Assembly: GCF_030848805.1 (NCBI RefSeq)
Contig: NC_092360.1
Coordinates: forward strand, 23,105,701-23,169,700
Origin: Temnothorax longispinosus
Lineage: Eukaryota > Arthropoda > Insecta > Hymenoptera > Formicidae
Length of the DNA stretch: 64,000 nucleotides
Direction of reading: 5' to 3'
A program made the translations under genes and the position numbers. Of the stretch, positions 14,201 to 25,081 are shown piece by piece. Under the pieces are notes generated by a model. That model did not search any database and was not told the origin of the DNA. It saw only the letters and a program-made list of their open reading frames with translations. Every line of letters starts with the position of its first letter. Position 1 is the stretch's first letter.

Positions 14201-16537
14201 GTCCTCAACAAACAGGATAAACTGGTCTCCATCATTTCTGGTCTACTACGTCAGAAACATTTCCAATTCGTGGACACGTACAAAGAGGAAGCCGTGACCA
14301 CTATAAGAGCCTTAACGAAGCAACGGGTGATAGAGGCTCTGGCGGCGAGTGATTGTTGTAGCGATCAGCAAGCGGCAGCGCTCGAAGTTGGCGGTCTCTC
14401 CTTGACGGAAAGATTAACTTTGCTCCACAACACTATACAGTCTTTCACATTTCTTCTATTACGAGTTAAGGTATATAATAATTAATAATGCATTTTATAT
14501 GTTTTTTTATATCTCATCTGCTTTATACTATTTATTATTATATTATACTACAGATTTAGTTTTTAATATTAAATGTCTAGTAATTGAGCATCAAAATTAA
14601 TACTAAAGCTTTTAAAATTAACTACAAATATAAAATTTTTTTTGTAATTCCGATTATTAATGTTTCGAGATTGTAATAATCGCTATTAGTTTTTAAATTT
14701 TGCCTTTGTGAAACACTTACAATTAGTAACAATATGGAGCATTTGATGTATACATAAAATAATTAAATACTCTTATTAGGCAGTTCATGATGTAATGAGA
14801 GACACCGCGGACTTATCAGCGGGACGTTTATGCGACGGCTCGTTTGACGAATCAGTACCTGATCGATTACTGACCCGAGAGGAGCATTCGCGAGTGATCA
14901 CTAAACTCAGTGACATGATCACCTCTGTATGTGATTATTGCCACGAGCGAATGGGAAATCTACTTTCAGCTGGGACGAATGAAAAGGACAAATTCCACAA
15001 CGATAAGGATAAGATAATTGGTGATGTTTCGCTGAATAAATTAGAAGACAAAGAATGTCAAACGTGGAACGATAAGAGCTCTTGGTTGAGCGAGAGAGCA
15101 ACGGCCGCTCAAGTTTGCCAATTAGCCAATATGGTCGAAGAATTCACATACGCTTGCGAGAAACTTTGCGGCAAACAGTGTACCGCGTTACGATCGGCAT
15201 TTAAGGTAATTGTCGTTTGTTCAAATTACATCATTTAAAATTTATTTGTCCGTTGTCACAGATGGAATGGCTCTTCTGTCAGTGTATAATTTATGATGTT
15301 TTTTATAGGCACAAGCAAGTAAATTTGTACAACGCTTTCATAATGAACGCAAAACTAAGTTGACATTACTATTGGAATCTGAAAGATGGAAACAAGCTGA
15401 CGTACCATTAGAGTTTCAATCATTAGTAACATATGTGTATGAAAAAAAGTGTTTTCCGCTTAAGATATCCACATGCGCGGATGACATAAAGAATGAGAGC
15501 GTGGAAAATTTTATCATGGTTGGCGATGAAAAATTCGCCGTTGTTGGAACTGCTCTGATGCTTATGCAGATGATACACGAGTACTGCAGGTAAAGCCAGA
15601 TTACAAAGCGTTGCTCTCGTAAGTCTTGCATAATATATGATTTCTTTTTAGGACTGGTAGTGAGTTAGTTGCCTTGTCTGGAACTATTGGGAGACAACTA
15701 GCCGAATTATTAAGACACTACAATTCTCGATGTTGTCAACTAGTTCTGGGTGCGGGCGCAATGCAAGTTGCGGGCTTAAAAACCATCACAAGTACGATCC
15801 TCGTATTGGCAGCGCGAAGTCTTAAACTCATATTGTGGTTTATGCCTTTTGTCAAGGCACACTTTCAAGGTAATTTAACATGCCGAATCCTTACGTTAAA
15901 TATAATTTTAAAATACATAAAGTTTAACAACAAATGCAACGTTAAATGTGTGAAGATTTACTTAATATTTTATATATGTACTTACTGTTCAGCACTCACG
16001 GAACAAAATCCAAGTCGAGGACTCATTGGCACATCTGGTATCAGTGGAGGTGTAGCTTTATTAGATAGTGTCGAAAGAGATATTCGTGCGCATGTTCGTG
16101 AAATTGAAGGGAAAATTCTCACTATCGTAGACAATTTGTTAGGCGCACAAATATCCAAATGGACAGCAAGACCTCCAGTGCCATCCAAATCTTTCAGAAA
16201 TATCTCTAGGTAAGTGTTATGATACCGATTATGATTTCTAATATCCGTCTTTTAAAATCTCACTTTTATTTACAGTTATCTAATGAAGCTTCACGAAGCC
16301 GTCTCTGGAATTTTGCCTACTGTCGAAGTACAATCTCTTTACCGTACGGTAAATTCATCATTCAAGGAGAAACTTAGAGAGCAACTGGTTAAGATGAATA
16401 TAGTGAACAATGGTGGTCCGCAACATGGCGTGGTTACGTCGGAACTTACATTTTATCTCGAAGCCTTAAGAAAATTAAAAGTTCTACCGAGCGAAGAGTT
16501 AAATGACAATTGGATGAGTGACATATGGACTAGATAA
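11246..16537 (+). CDS. VPS54: VPS54 (scattered), GARP complex subunit
   Basis: Thirteen exons join in frame to 971 residues: 11246-11343, 11603-11981, 12116-12218, 12653-12816, 13035-13234, 13652-13837, 13983-14109, 14216-14470, 14780-15205, 15309-15589, 15652-15869, 15993-16209 and 16276-16537. All introns are GT-AG and every phase closes. Family hallmarks include WTVYSAAQNLPAVLNDP, EKLSHYLDVVEV, KLKLMATVHQSQP, GIHSFRHLSSQL, ADLNRPL, LLLESERWKQADVP, CQLVLGAGAMQVAGLKTIT and NNGGPQHGVVTSEL. VPS54 is the subunit specific to GARP, which tethers endosome-derived vesicles at the trans-Golgi network; the N-terminal part bundles with the other subunits and the C-terminal part targets endosomes. Residues 17-39 form a C-x2-C-x13-H-x4-H zinc-finger-like motif (C17, C20, H34, H39), split by intron 1. 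The start is chosen because it is the first in-frame ATG and includes both cysteines. Length is close to the human protein (977). Confidence 0.95.
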
Positions 16538-18431
16538 CATGCAGAGCGAGTGATATACTGCATTATAGAAGCAATGAAATATTATAGAAAGAGGTGACTA
16601 GAGAAAAAATCTGTTCATTCGTCTTCCTTTGTATTACTCATTATATCCGAAATATGCAACATATGATAACAATGTTCATCAATTATCTGATGGATTTCGC
16701 GAAAGAGATATTACTTGCATTGAATTTTGAACATTATGAGCTACATGATAAAACTAGCAGATTTGTTGGCATAGTTTTGTTGGTTTGATGTAAGGAGAAA
16801 CAGTAAGCAATTTGTTTTTACAAAATGGATATTCAGTATCAAAGAAAGAATTTGACAAACGCTAATCTCATAGCTCGTATTGACTTCGTATTGATTCAAA
16901 CAACATTAATTTGTTTAATAAGTATTGTATGTTTAAAACTATAGTTTCGTAGATGAGTTAAGTAATCTATTATAATATGTTTACCTCCCTCCCAAGTACT
17001 TTTACTGACCATAGTGTTCAAACAAAATTGCTGTAGAGTGTGTATATATATGTATAGTATAGTATATATACACACACACAAACTATCATAAATATATTCA
17101 TAAGAATTTTGAGAGAATATTATTTCTCAGAATAAGTATAAACAAAAAATTGCAGAGAGAAACAGCATCTATTTATTTGTAATTTAACGTTACATTTTGC
17201 AGACATTTCGGTAACAGGACCAAACAATGGTGGTAGCTTATAAGTTGTTTGTATGATATTGTATTTACTGTGTGTGCAGTCGGTATTTTTGAAGTTATAT
17301 GTTTCTTTATAATTCATTTTTTTATGCTAAAAGTTTTACATCAGTAATCAGATTTAACCAAATTGTACGGCATACGGTGTACATAAAAATTAAACTAAAA
17401 AATGTGACAAGTGTTTCAATTATCTATATATATCTATTATGCAATTCAATTGTGCATTATAATTAACTAAAAAGTAGCGATGTATGGTCCGCGCCTAAGA
17501 AAAATTTATAACAAAAATGTATGCGCTATTCGTCATTCATAAGTTCTGTAGGAAAAAAATGTTTAATGACACTAATATTTTTTTGTTATTTATAATAACA
17601 TGCGACTCTTGTGTAATTGATAGTTCGTTAATTATATATGGAAGACAATGTGTTTTCCTAATTGTGAAAAATTTTTTTCCACTATTTTAGACTACTATTT
17701 TAGAAACTATGCACTCGCATGTAATAATTTATAAAACGTTGAATCTTATCGTGGATTGTGTAAGATACATTCCATTCCTGATTTTATCTAGTCCAAGTTG
17801 TACATAATGTATGCAACAAAGATACAAATAATAATTGATTTAATTTATAAATAAATTTGTGAACGCGCGTTATGCGTTATGATCCGGCGAAGACGTGTTA
17901 GCATGTTATAAAACTCCGAAAACGTTTTTTATATCAAAAAGAAATCGACACTATGAATGAAAGTGTTCAGAGCTGATTATTACAAAGACATACTTGATAG
18001 ATTTCTTTACCAAGACTGATGATTTTCCGTTAGATCATCGCGCATATAATTAAAGCGTTACACAGAAGAGTGATTAATGTAGATATAAATTATTATATCT
18101 TGTACTATCGTGCATAATGTATTCTAAACGTTAACATACAAAATTAATAACACTGCAACTGGAAAAACACTATAATATTATTTACATTTTACTTAAATAT
18201 ATGTCCTAAAATGCCTATCAAATTTTGTAATCCAAGATTGGATATTAATAGGAACTAATTATTTTTCGCGCTCATCTCAATACAGCTATATATCGAAAAC
18301 AGACTGTGCTCTGTTGCACTACATTATATATGAAAAAGCATATTACGAACTTATACATTTATCTATAGTAATTTACAAATTTATGTCAAACGGGAGTGGT
18401 CAGTGGTCTTCTCAAACGATCGCTTACCCTC
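16538..18431. other. VPS54 3' UTR and intergenic spacer
   Basis: AT-rich, without coding potential. Several AATAAA-type signals are present (for example near 17850). A TA/CA-rich microsatellite lies around 17040-17081. Nothing else recognisable. Confidence 0.6.
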
Positions 18432-18445
18432 GTTTCCATAGTAAT
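18432..18445 (+). promoter_or_regulatory. Candidate RFX X-box upstream of DYNC2LI1
   Basis: GTTTCCATAGTAAT matches the ciliary X-box consensus GTTNCCATRGNAAC at all constrained positions except the last base. It lies 463 bp before the DYNC2LI1 start codon. RFX factors drive dynein-2/IFT genes through such sites in animals. The TSS is unknown; a TTTTTAG acceptor-like site just before the ATG (18885-18897) would allow a spliced 5' UTR, which would bring the site close to the TSS. Confidence 0.5.
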
Positions 18446-18907
18446 GAAAAGTAAAACATATCCATAACCTGAAGAAACATGGAGTCGTGTGAATAGAACT
18501 ACAGTCCTCAATATCATTCTTTATCCGGTTTTAAAAACAATGTCTGCAGAAAATCGGTGATTAATTTATATAGATATTAAAAATTTGTTATAGCTTTATA
18601 AAAAAAATATGTATTATTAATAATATATTATTAAATAATTATAATCTCAAGCTATTAATGAGTAATATTTATAAAAATACTTTTTATCGTATTTAGTATT
18701 ACTCATTTTGCAATGATTGCAATTGATAAATAAATGATTAAAAAAAAAACTCTATCCGTATAATTATTTAATACAAATATAAAATTTAGTAACTTTGTAA
18801 TTATATACCTTCTTTATTTACAATATTTATTCAATGGTAGTTAACGTCACATGTTTTTAACATTATAAAACTAGCTACGATAGAATTAACTTTTTAGTGA
18901 GGAGTCT

Positions 18908-20899
18908 ATGCGAGAAACTGCATTACGGCTCGCTGTAGAAGAAGAGAACAGACGAAAGACTGATCCAAATGAAACTCACGAACGATCCATTATTATCCTT
19001 GGCAGCAAGGGAGTTGTAAGTGATGAAATTAGGAGGTACTGCATTACCGTGACGTACTTTGCATTTTCAATTGCACTTCTAGGGTAAAACAACAATGGTG
19101 TATCGATTTCTTGAAAAAGACGAGAGACCAAAACCGACTATAGCGATGGATTATTCATTTGGCCGCAAAAGTGTGAAAAGTTTAGTAAGTGACATACATA
19201 GCAACATATACAATATTCATCTTTCTACGAGAATATATTCATAAACGATAGATTTTTGTTGCTTTACAGTCTTTACACTGAAGAATCAGAAACACATATT
19301 AATTTTAAATTTTACATATAAGAGTGAAGTTAATTATTAGCATATAAATAATAAATGTGATACAATTATAACGTTAATATTTTCATTAAATTTATCAAAA
19401 TTTTCGTTAATCTATTATTTTATTATTATATTTTGTTAATCTATATTCTTAAATTAAATTTCTAAATAGTATGCTGCTGCAGGTAAAAAATATAGTGCAC
19501 GTGTGGGAAGTGGGTCACTTGGCTTCTTCTTTGGTATCTGTCGCAATGACGGGATCCACATTAACACATTCCCCTCACCACACCGTGTCATTAATAATGC
19601 TAGATTTATCGCGACCAGAGGAATTATGGTCGTCCTTTGAGGAGGCCCTTTCCGTAATACGAAATGGTTTGAAAATGAGTTACGATTCTGACACAATTGA
19701 AAAATTACGGGATAAAAGGGCAGCAGATAGAAAAAAGGAATTGGAACGTGGGGTCGATCCGTTTTTAATGAAGTTATGCATCATAGGTGGACGATATGAT
19801 GAATTTAAGGTATTTAATACATGTATAATTCATATATACATACATATTGCAAAGAGAGCGAGAGATGATGCATATTTCTTCTGCGTTGTAGTACAAATAA
19901 AATTAACAAATGCTGCAGTGAATTGAATTTCAAGTTAATTATTGTGAAATCAGTAAAATCATTAAAAGTTAAAATATTTTAACAAGTTAAGTTTTAAAAG
20001 TATACAAGTTATTAACATTTATTTCTCAGCAAACTTTGAAAGACAATATTTCGATAAATAATAATTTTTATATTTTAAAGAATAAATTTATTTCAGTTCT
20101 TATCTATTTTTTTCTGTGTATTATCTTGTGTGTAATAGGAATTTGATTCGAGTAAAAAAGAATTCATTGGAAAAATACTGAGAGCGATAGCTCATAATCT
20201 AGGTGCAAGTCTTTATTACTACTCCTCTAAAGATAAATTTCTCATACGACGACTCAAAGATCTATTATCTCATTATGGATTTGGTTCTCCACTTACGTAA
20301 GTTCTTCGATGAAATTTCGCGCGTAACACGTACAATTTATATACAATATTAATATACATTTTTTAATGTTAATCAAGAGCACGTTTATATATCCTACAAA
20401 TTATATATTTGCGATTAATTTTTCCGACACTCTGTCTTTATACCAAATGAAATGCAAAGGGAGGACAAGTGTACGGATTATGAGAAACCGTTAATGATGC
20501 CGGCGGGCATGGATTCCTTCGGACGGATCGATTTACAATTCCCCCAAACGAGACCATCGGCAATTTTAGACACTATCAAACAGATCTACGTCTCGCGTAT
20601 ACCGCAAGTGTCGAGGAACGATGAAAGCACTTTGGAGGATCCCAGTAACGACCCTAACTTTAACGAGCCTATTATCGATAGACTCAGAATGCAGCGGGAA
20701 GAGGTATATAATGTTTGCTCAATGGTCATTATCTTTGTTTAACAGTTAATAAATGTTGGCTTGTTTAGAAGATTATAGTTAATTATAGGCGTTACGTAAG
20801 TAAACTAAATCGATTATTTTCTTGCAGGAGATCAGTGTGCTGTTGAATGATATGATGGAAGGCCGTATGCCGAAAATTCCTGTGCCCGATCCACTTTAG
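18908..20899 (+). CDS. DYNC2LI1: DYNC2LI1, dynein-2 light intermediate chain 1
   Basis: Six exons join in frame to 336 residues: 18908-19015, 19083-19184, 19483-19809, 20139-20296, 20460-20703 and 20828-20899. Residues 32-39 are a P-loop, GSKGVGKT, interrupted by intron 1. It is followed by PKPTIAMDYSFGRK, HVWEVGH (switch-like) and MKLCIIGGRYDEF, then AHNLGASLYYYSSKD and KPLMMPAGMDSFGRIDL, and a C-terminal helix ending PKIPVPDPL. These match the metazoan dynein-2 LIC, which stabilises the dynein-2 heavy chain for retrograde intraflagellar transport. In insects this means mainly sensory cilia and related structures. The human protein is 351 aa, so the length is normal. The start aligns with the short N-terminal helix before the P-loop. 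The G4-like motif is GGRYD rather than NKxD, as is usual for this family of degenerate GTPases. Confidence 0.95.
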
Positions 20900-21895
20900 A
20901 AAGCACATCATATATTTTTTTTATGTGCGCACCCATTGCGATATTGAAGCAGTAAACGAAAATAGATAATTTATCTGGCAATTTATATCGTATTCTACTT
21001 TAAGCTATATAATAATAAGCTAAATACAGAATTGCATCATAAATAATAAAGAATAATTATAAGTTATAATAATAAAAAATTATAACAATAAAAAGAACTA
21101 TTTTATGCATTAATTATTGATAATGGAATGTATTTTTTCTTAAGATTATAATACATCAAAAAATTGCGTTATTTTCTATATTGCGTTATTTTCTAGAATT
21201 GCATCATAAATAATAAAGAATAATTATAAGTTATAATATTAAAGAATTATAACAATAAAAAGAACTATTTTATGCATTAATTTATTGATAATGGAATGTA
21301 TTTTTTCTTAAGATTATAATACATCAAAAAATTGCGTTATTTTCTTCTACATTCCTACAATTAACATAAAGACAAGAAAAATAAACAGTCGTCGCTAGCT
21401 TTGTTTTTCGAGAGCAAGATAAATTGAAAGAAAAGACTTCTAATACTAATATTTTTTCCCCTTAAAACGAGAAAAAAGAGAGAAATAATAAATATATATA
21501 AAGATAAGATTAATAAAGTTTATTATTTTATTACCAAAGAGACGTTTTAAAAGCATTTATAAAAAGAGAAGTAGCTCGAGAAGTAATAACTTCTTTTAGA
21601 TGTTGAATTTTCACACACATTCTTGCAATTCTTTTATACAGGAATAAAAGAGAAGGTTACAGGACGTAGAAGAGAAACTGTGTGGGAAGAAAACCTCCAT
21701 TTTAACTTAATATTCCTCCGAAAGGAAATTAACATGTTTTAGAAATCTTTCTTTCCTCCCCAGATTTTCTATCTCTATTGCTCTTTCGGCTAAGATTAAC
21801 TTTCCTTCTTAATTCCGATCGAACATTATTCTCAAGAAATTCTCCCATAATATAATTAATATTTTACAAACAACTCAGGGTACTCTAGAAATTCA
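20900..21895. other. DYNC2LI1 3' UTR and intergenic spacer
   Basis: AT-rich, with polyadenylation-type AATAAA motifs (for example near 21042) and no coding signal. Contains the two-copy tandem repeat listed separately. Confidence 0.6.
21029..21345. repeat. Two-copy tandem duplication, period 167 bp
   Basis: Copies start at ATTGCATCATAAATAATAAA (21031 and 21198) and end in ATTGCGTTATTTTCT. They differ at only a few positions (one or two substitutions and a one-base indel), so the duplication is recent. It lies in or just after the DYNC2LI1 3' UTR and duplicates the AATAAA-type signals. Confidence 0.9.
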
Positions 21896-23450
21896 TTTCA
21901 CTCCTGCCTCGCTCGCGCTCTCCTTTCATCGTAGTGGTCCCTAAAACGGCTGAAACCCCCGTCTCTCTCTTTTCCCTCCCACGCACAACACATCGGCCAA
22001 GAGGGGGTGGTAGGGAGAAAACGTGCGCGCTCCGCACCCCCGCACCACCCCCCCACGCCGACGTGACGCCGCTGCTGATAAGAGGCGCCGCAGCCGCGCC
22101 GCATTCGCGTGCGCGCCCGTCTCGCGAATGGAGGCGCATGCGTATATCCCGCTCCGGTCGCTCCCGATACGCGCGGGGGTATCCCGAGCATTTACGAAAA
22201 CGGGGCTCCGGCTGGGGGGGGGGGGCTCTCTCGCCACACGGAGAGCTCTCCTCGTTTCTTTGCCGCCGTTTCCTCAGTGAAAATGCCGCCGCGATAGAGA
22301 GCCGCGCGTGCCGTGTGCTCTCCTCGAGCTCTCTGGTCGCGCCCCCTCCCCCCTCGCCAACCCGTGACGAGGAGTCCGGCTTGTTTTGTCGCGGGAGAGA
22401 AGCTCATCACTCGCGGGAGTGACCGACACCGCCAACCCGCTGTCCCGCGCGTTAATTATTACCACACGCGCTGATCAATCGCACGCGCGCGCGTGTCGCC
22501 CGCGATTTCGATCTCGTCTCTTTCTTCCCCCTCCTCCTCTTCTTCCCCCCGCGCTGTTTCTCATTTCCCACCGCTCTCTATTTTCTCACTTCCGTGCAAT
22601 CGCCTTCTCGTTTCCTCTCCGCTCTCGTCCGTCTGCCCTTATCGTTCGCCCTCCTTCCGTCTTATCCCCCCCTCCCCCGTTTCTCACTGTTTAACGCGCG
22701 GCACGCACCGCGGGAGTACACGGTCGTCAGTGTTGTCACTGGTTTGACAGTCCGCGAGTGTCACTCGGGTCACGGACCGGATCGCTTTTCGCGCCCGCGG
22801 ACTGTGTGTGGATGCCGCTTCCGGAGAACGGCGCACAGGTGTAGTCATCAGGTGAGTTGCGAGACATGTAGCAACTCCGAGAGCGACAGAGTGAAAGAGA
22901 GTGAAAGAAAGAGAGAGAGAGAGAGAAAGAGAGAGGTACCGACAGAAACCGGTCGCGCGATGATTCTCAGCGCTCTCGCGAAAATCGGTGCCAAATGCTG
23001 CGAATCGTGTGGAGAACGCGCTCGCGCGCGCGCGCGCGCGCCGTCGCGCGATTCACGTCACGCGACCCATTTACCTGCGACGTGCGTCGCGATCGTCGTC
23101 GTCGTGGCCTCCCCGCGACGCCGCTTGCGCCTTCCTCGCCGTTATCGATTCTGCTATTACGAACGCGCCCTCCGCGCGCGGATCGCCGTGCAGGTATCTC
23201 GCCGTCTCTTTTTCCGCCAGCGCGAATCTTGAATCGGCCAGCGTGCACACGCGCGTGCACTGCTGCACGGTTCGAATCCCGCCCGATCGATGACATCTCG
23301 GCTACGCACGCGTGCACGTGACATTTACGCAGCACGCTCCGGCCACGCGTGCGAGGTCCTTTACCGAGATTACGTACTCGGCCGACTGTACCTTCGCATC
23401 CGAATAATACGTCGACAAAATTCTGCAAGATGCACCCTGAGTGTTTTTCT
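21896..23450 (+). promoter_or_regulatory. CpG-rich island with probable promoter and non-coding first exon
   Basis: There is an abrupt shift to GC-rich, CpG-dense sequence, with long CT-rich runs on the + strand (22500-22690), GA repeats (about 22890-22938), a poly-G run (22215-22226) and a CGCG run (23021-23045). A strong splice donor, CATCAG|GTGAGT, falls after 22851. I infer a broad promoter with a non-coding first exon for a + strand gene whose coding exons may lie beyond the window. The strand rests on that one donor. GA/CT runs could bind GAGA-type factors. Confidence 0.5.
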
Positions 23451-23553
23451 TTCGCCTGAAAAGAAAATCGCTGATAAAACGGGAAAATTTGTTACGATTG
23501 TGATTTTATCAGGAAATCGAAGCAGTAATCTTCCTTTTGAAATGTTGTCTAAA

Positions 23554-23696
23554 TAGCCGTATTCATAGTCCGTCCTTGAGTAAGGATTCCTTGTTCCTCA
23601 TTCTATCACTTCATAAATTTTAAGGAAGGAAATGTAGAATAACTAATAAGGAACAAGGAATCCTTATTCCTCAAGGAAGGACTATGAATACGGCTA
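23554..23696. mobile_element. Small inverted-repeat element (MITE-like)
   Basis: A 143-bp segment with long terminal inverted repeats. The left arm begins TAGCCGTATTCATAGTCC and the right arm ends GGACTATGAATACGGCTA; each arm runs about 45 bp (GGATTCCTTGTTCC / GGAACAAGGAATCC) around a roughly 50-bp centre. The outermost TA on each side could be a TA target duplication, as for Tc1/mariner-type elements. There is no coding capacity. Confidence 0.8.
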
Positions 23697-24962
23697 TAAA
23701 ACGACGTCATCTTCTTATTTGCGATTCCATTGCCGCAAGCTAATACTCTGATAATGCTAATGGAACTTTAGCTCACGTAACTTTCTATATTACTTGTCCT
23801 TTTTTCTGAATTTCTGAATGTAAATATCTAGTTTACTGCGTTTGTTTACATGTAAACGTCACTGGTCGAACAATGCCATTATCGTTCGAGCGTTGAATAG
23901 CGCTGCATGTCGCGTTCTTAATATTTAATCACCGATTATTGATCGTATCGGTCGATTGAGTACATACTGAGAATGTATTCGCGTAAAAGAGAATCCTTTC
24001 ATAAATTCAAGAATTTTCGATCTCTTTCCACTCTTCATACGAAGCTAAATTAATGATAAGTTTAATGATCGGTATGAAAGATACCATTTGACGACTTTTT
24101 GATGCGCGTGGTTGTCTGGTCATGCGAATACTCTCTCTTTGTTCATTTCCATTTAGTTAACTAGTACAGTAAAAATTGTTTCGAAAAGACCGTCTTTTGT
24201 TGCACTTTAATTGCAGTCTCAGTCGTCGCATTAATTATTGTATCATTAACTAGTTTCGCGATAGTGCATTCTGGCTCTCTTTTTCTTTCATCTTTTTTCG
24301 TTCTTTCCTCTCCCCGTCTCTCTCTCTCTCTCTCTCTTTCTTTGCGATATAAAAAGATAACTGTTTCTTGAGCATCAGCGGATGCCTAAACGAACGTGCT
24401 AAGGTCGCTTAAGACCGGATATTGCGTGTCTGCTCTCGCAACGATTTTGGACGCTGAGAGCCAGGCACTTCTTTATGATCACGCAAGTTTCTGCTCTTTG
24501 TCACTCAAATGTTCCGTGCGTTTATGTTGAACATTTTTATTAATTATTTTGAACAATCTGTCTCGATCGATTCGAAGAACCGACAATTCCCATGTAGTTT
24601 TTAAAGAGAGACATACCGAGTAAGCAAGAGACTTGAAAAATGATAGTTTACATAAGGCAGTTGTACGTATCTCAATCGAAACGAGGCAGAAACTTGCATA
24701 ATGAAGCGTTAGTTTATTGTACTCGCTAGAAATGTGTACGTTAATATTACAAATCACTCAGATGTCGCATCGATATAAACTGGCACTAATTCTGGGATGA
24801 TCGTTTGCGACTTCTTTTACGGATAGCGTTTCTATATATGGAATGAAATGAAGTTAACTAAAATTAGCGCTACGGACGGTCTGTCTCGGTAGAAGAATTT
24901 AGTTGGACGTAAAAATTAGATACGTTCGCGTTTCAGTCATATGTTTTACAGTCAAACATTTA

Positions 24963-25081
24963 GGGGCCTATTCTGTAAACGATAATTAACATCATTATCG
25001 TGCTTTGCACAGATATAATGTACCGTAGAAAAGCTGTGCGAATCACGTAACGATATCATTAACATTTACAGAATAAACCCC
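24963..25081. mobile_element. Short terminal-inverted-repeat element
   Basis: About 119 bp. The left end GGGGCCTATTCTGTAAACG pairs with the reverse complement of the right end (GGGGTTTATTCTGTAAATG). Pairing continues imperfectly inward (ATCATTATCG / ATGATATCGT; TTTGCACAG / TTCGCACAG). This is the architecture of a small non-autonomous DNA transposon. No clear target duplication was found. Confidence 0.65.

Noticed and set aside
22594..23232. Open frame of 212 codons (+) in the CpG island
   Set aside because: Arg/Ser/Pro-rich translation of GC-rich simple repeats; several overlapping frames on both strands are equally open, and no domain or codon pattern supports coding.
23269..23280. GGTTCGAATCCC, a perfect tRNA B-box string
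   Set aside because: The flanking bases do not form a TΨC stem and there is no A box or acceptor stem, so no tRNA is called.
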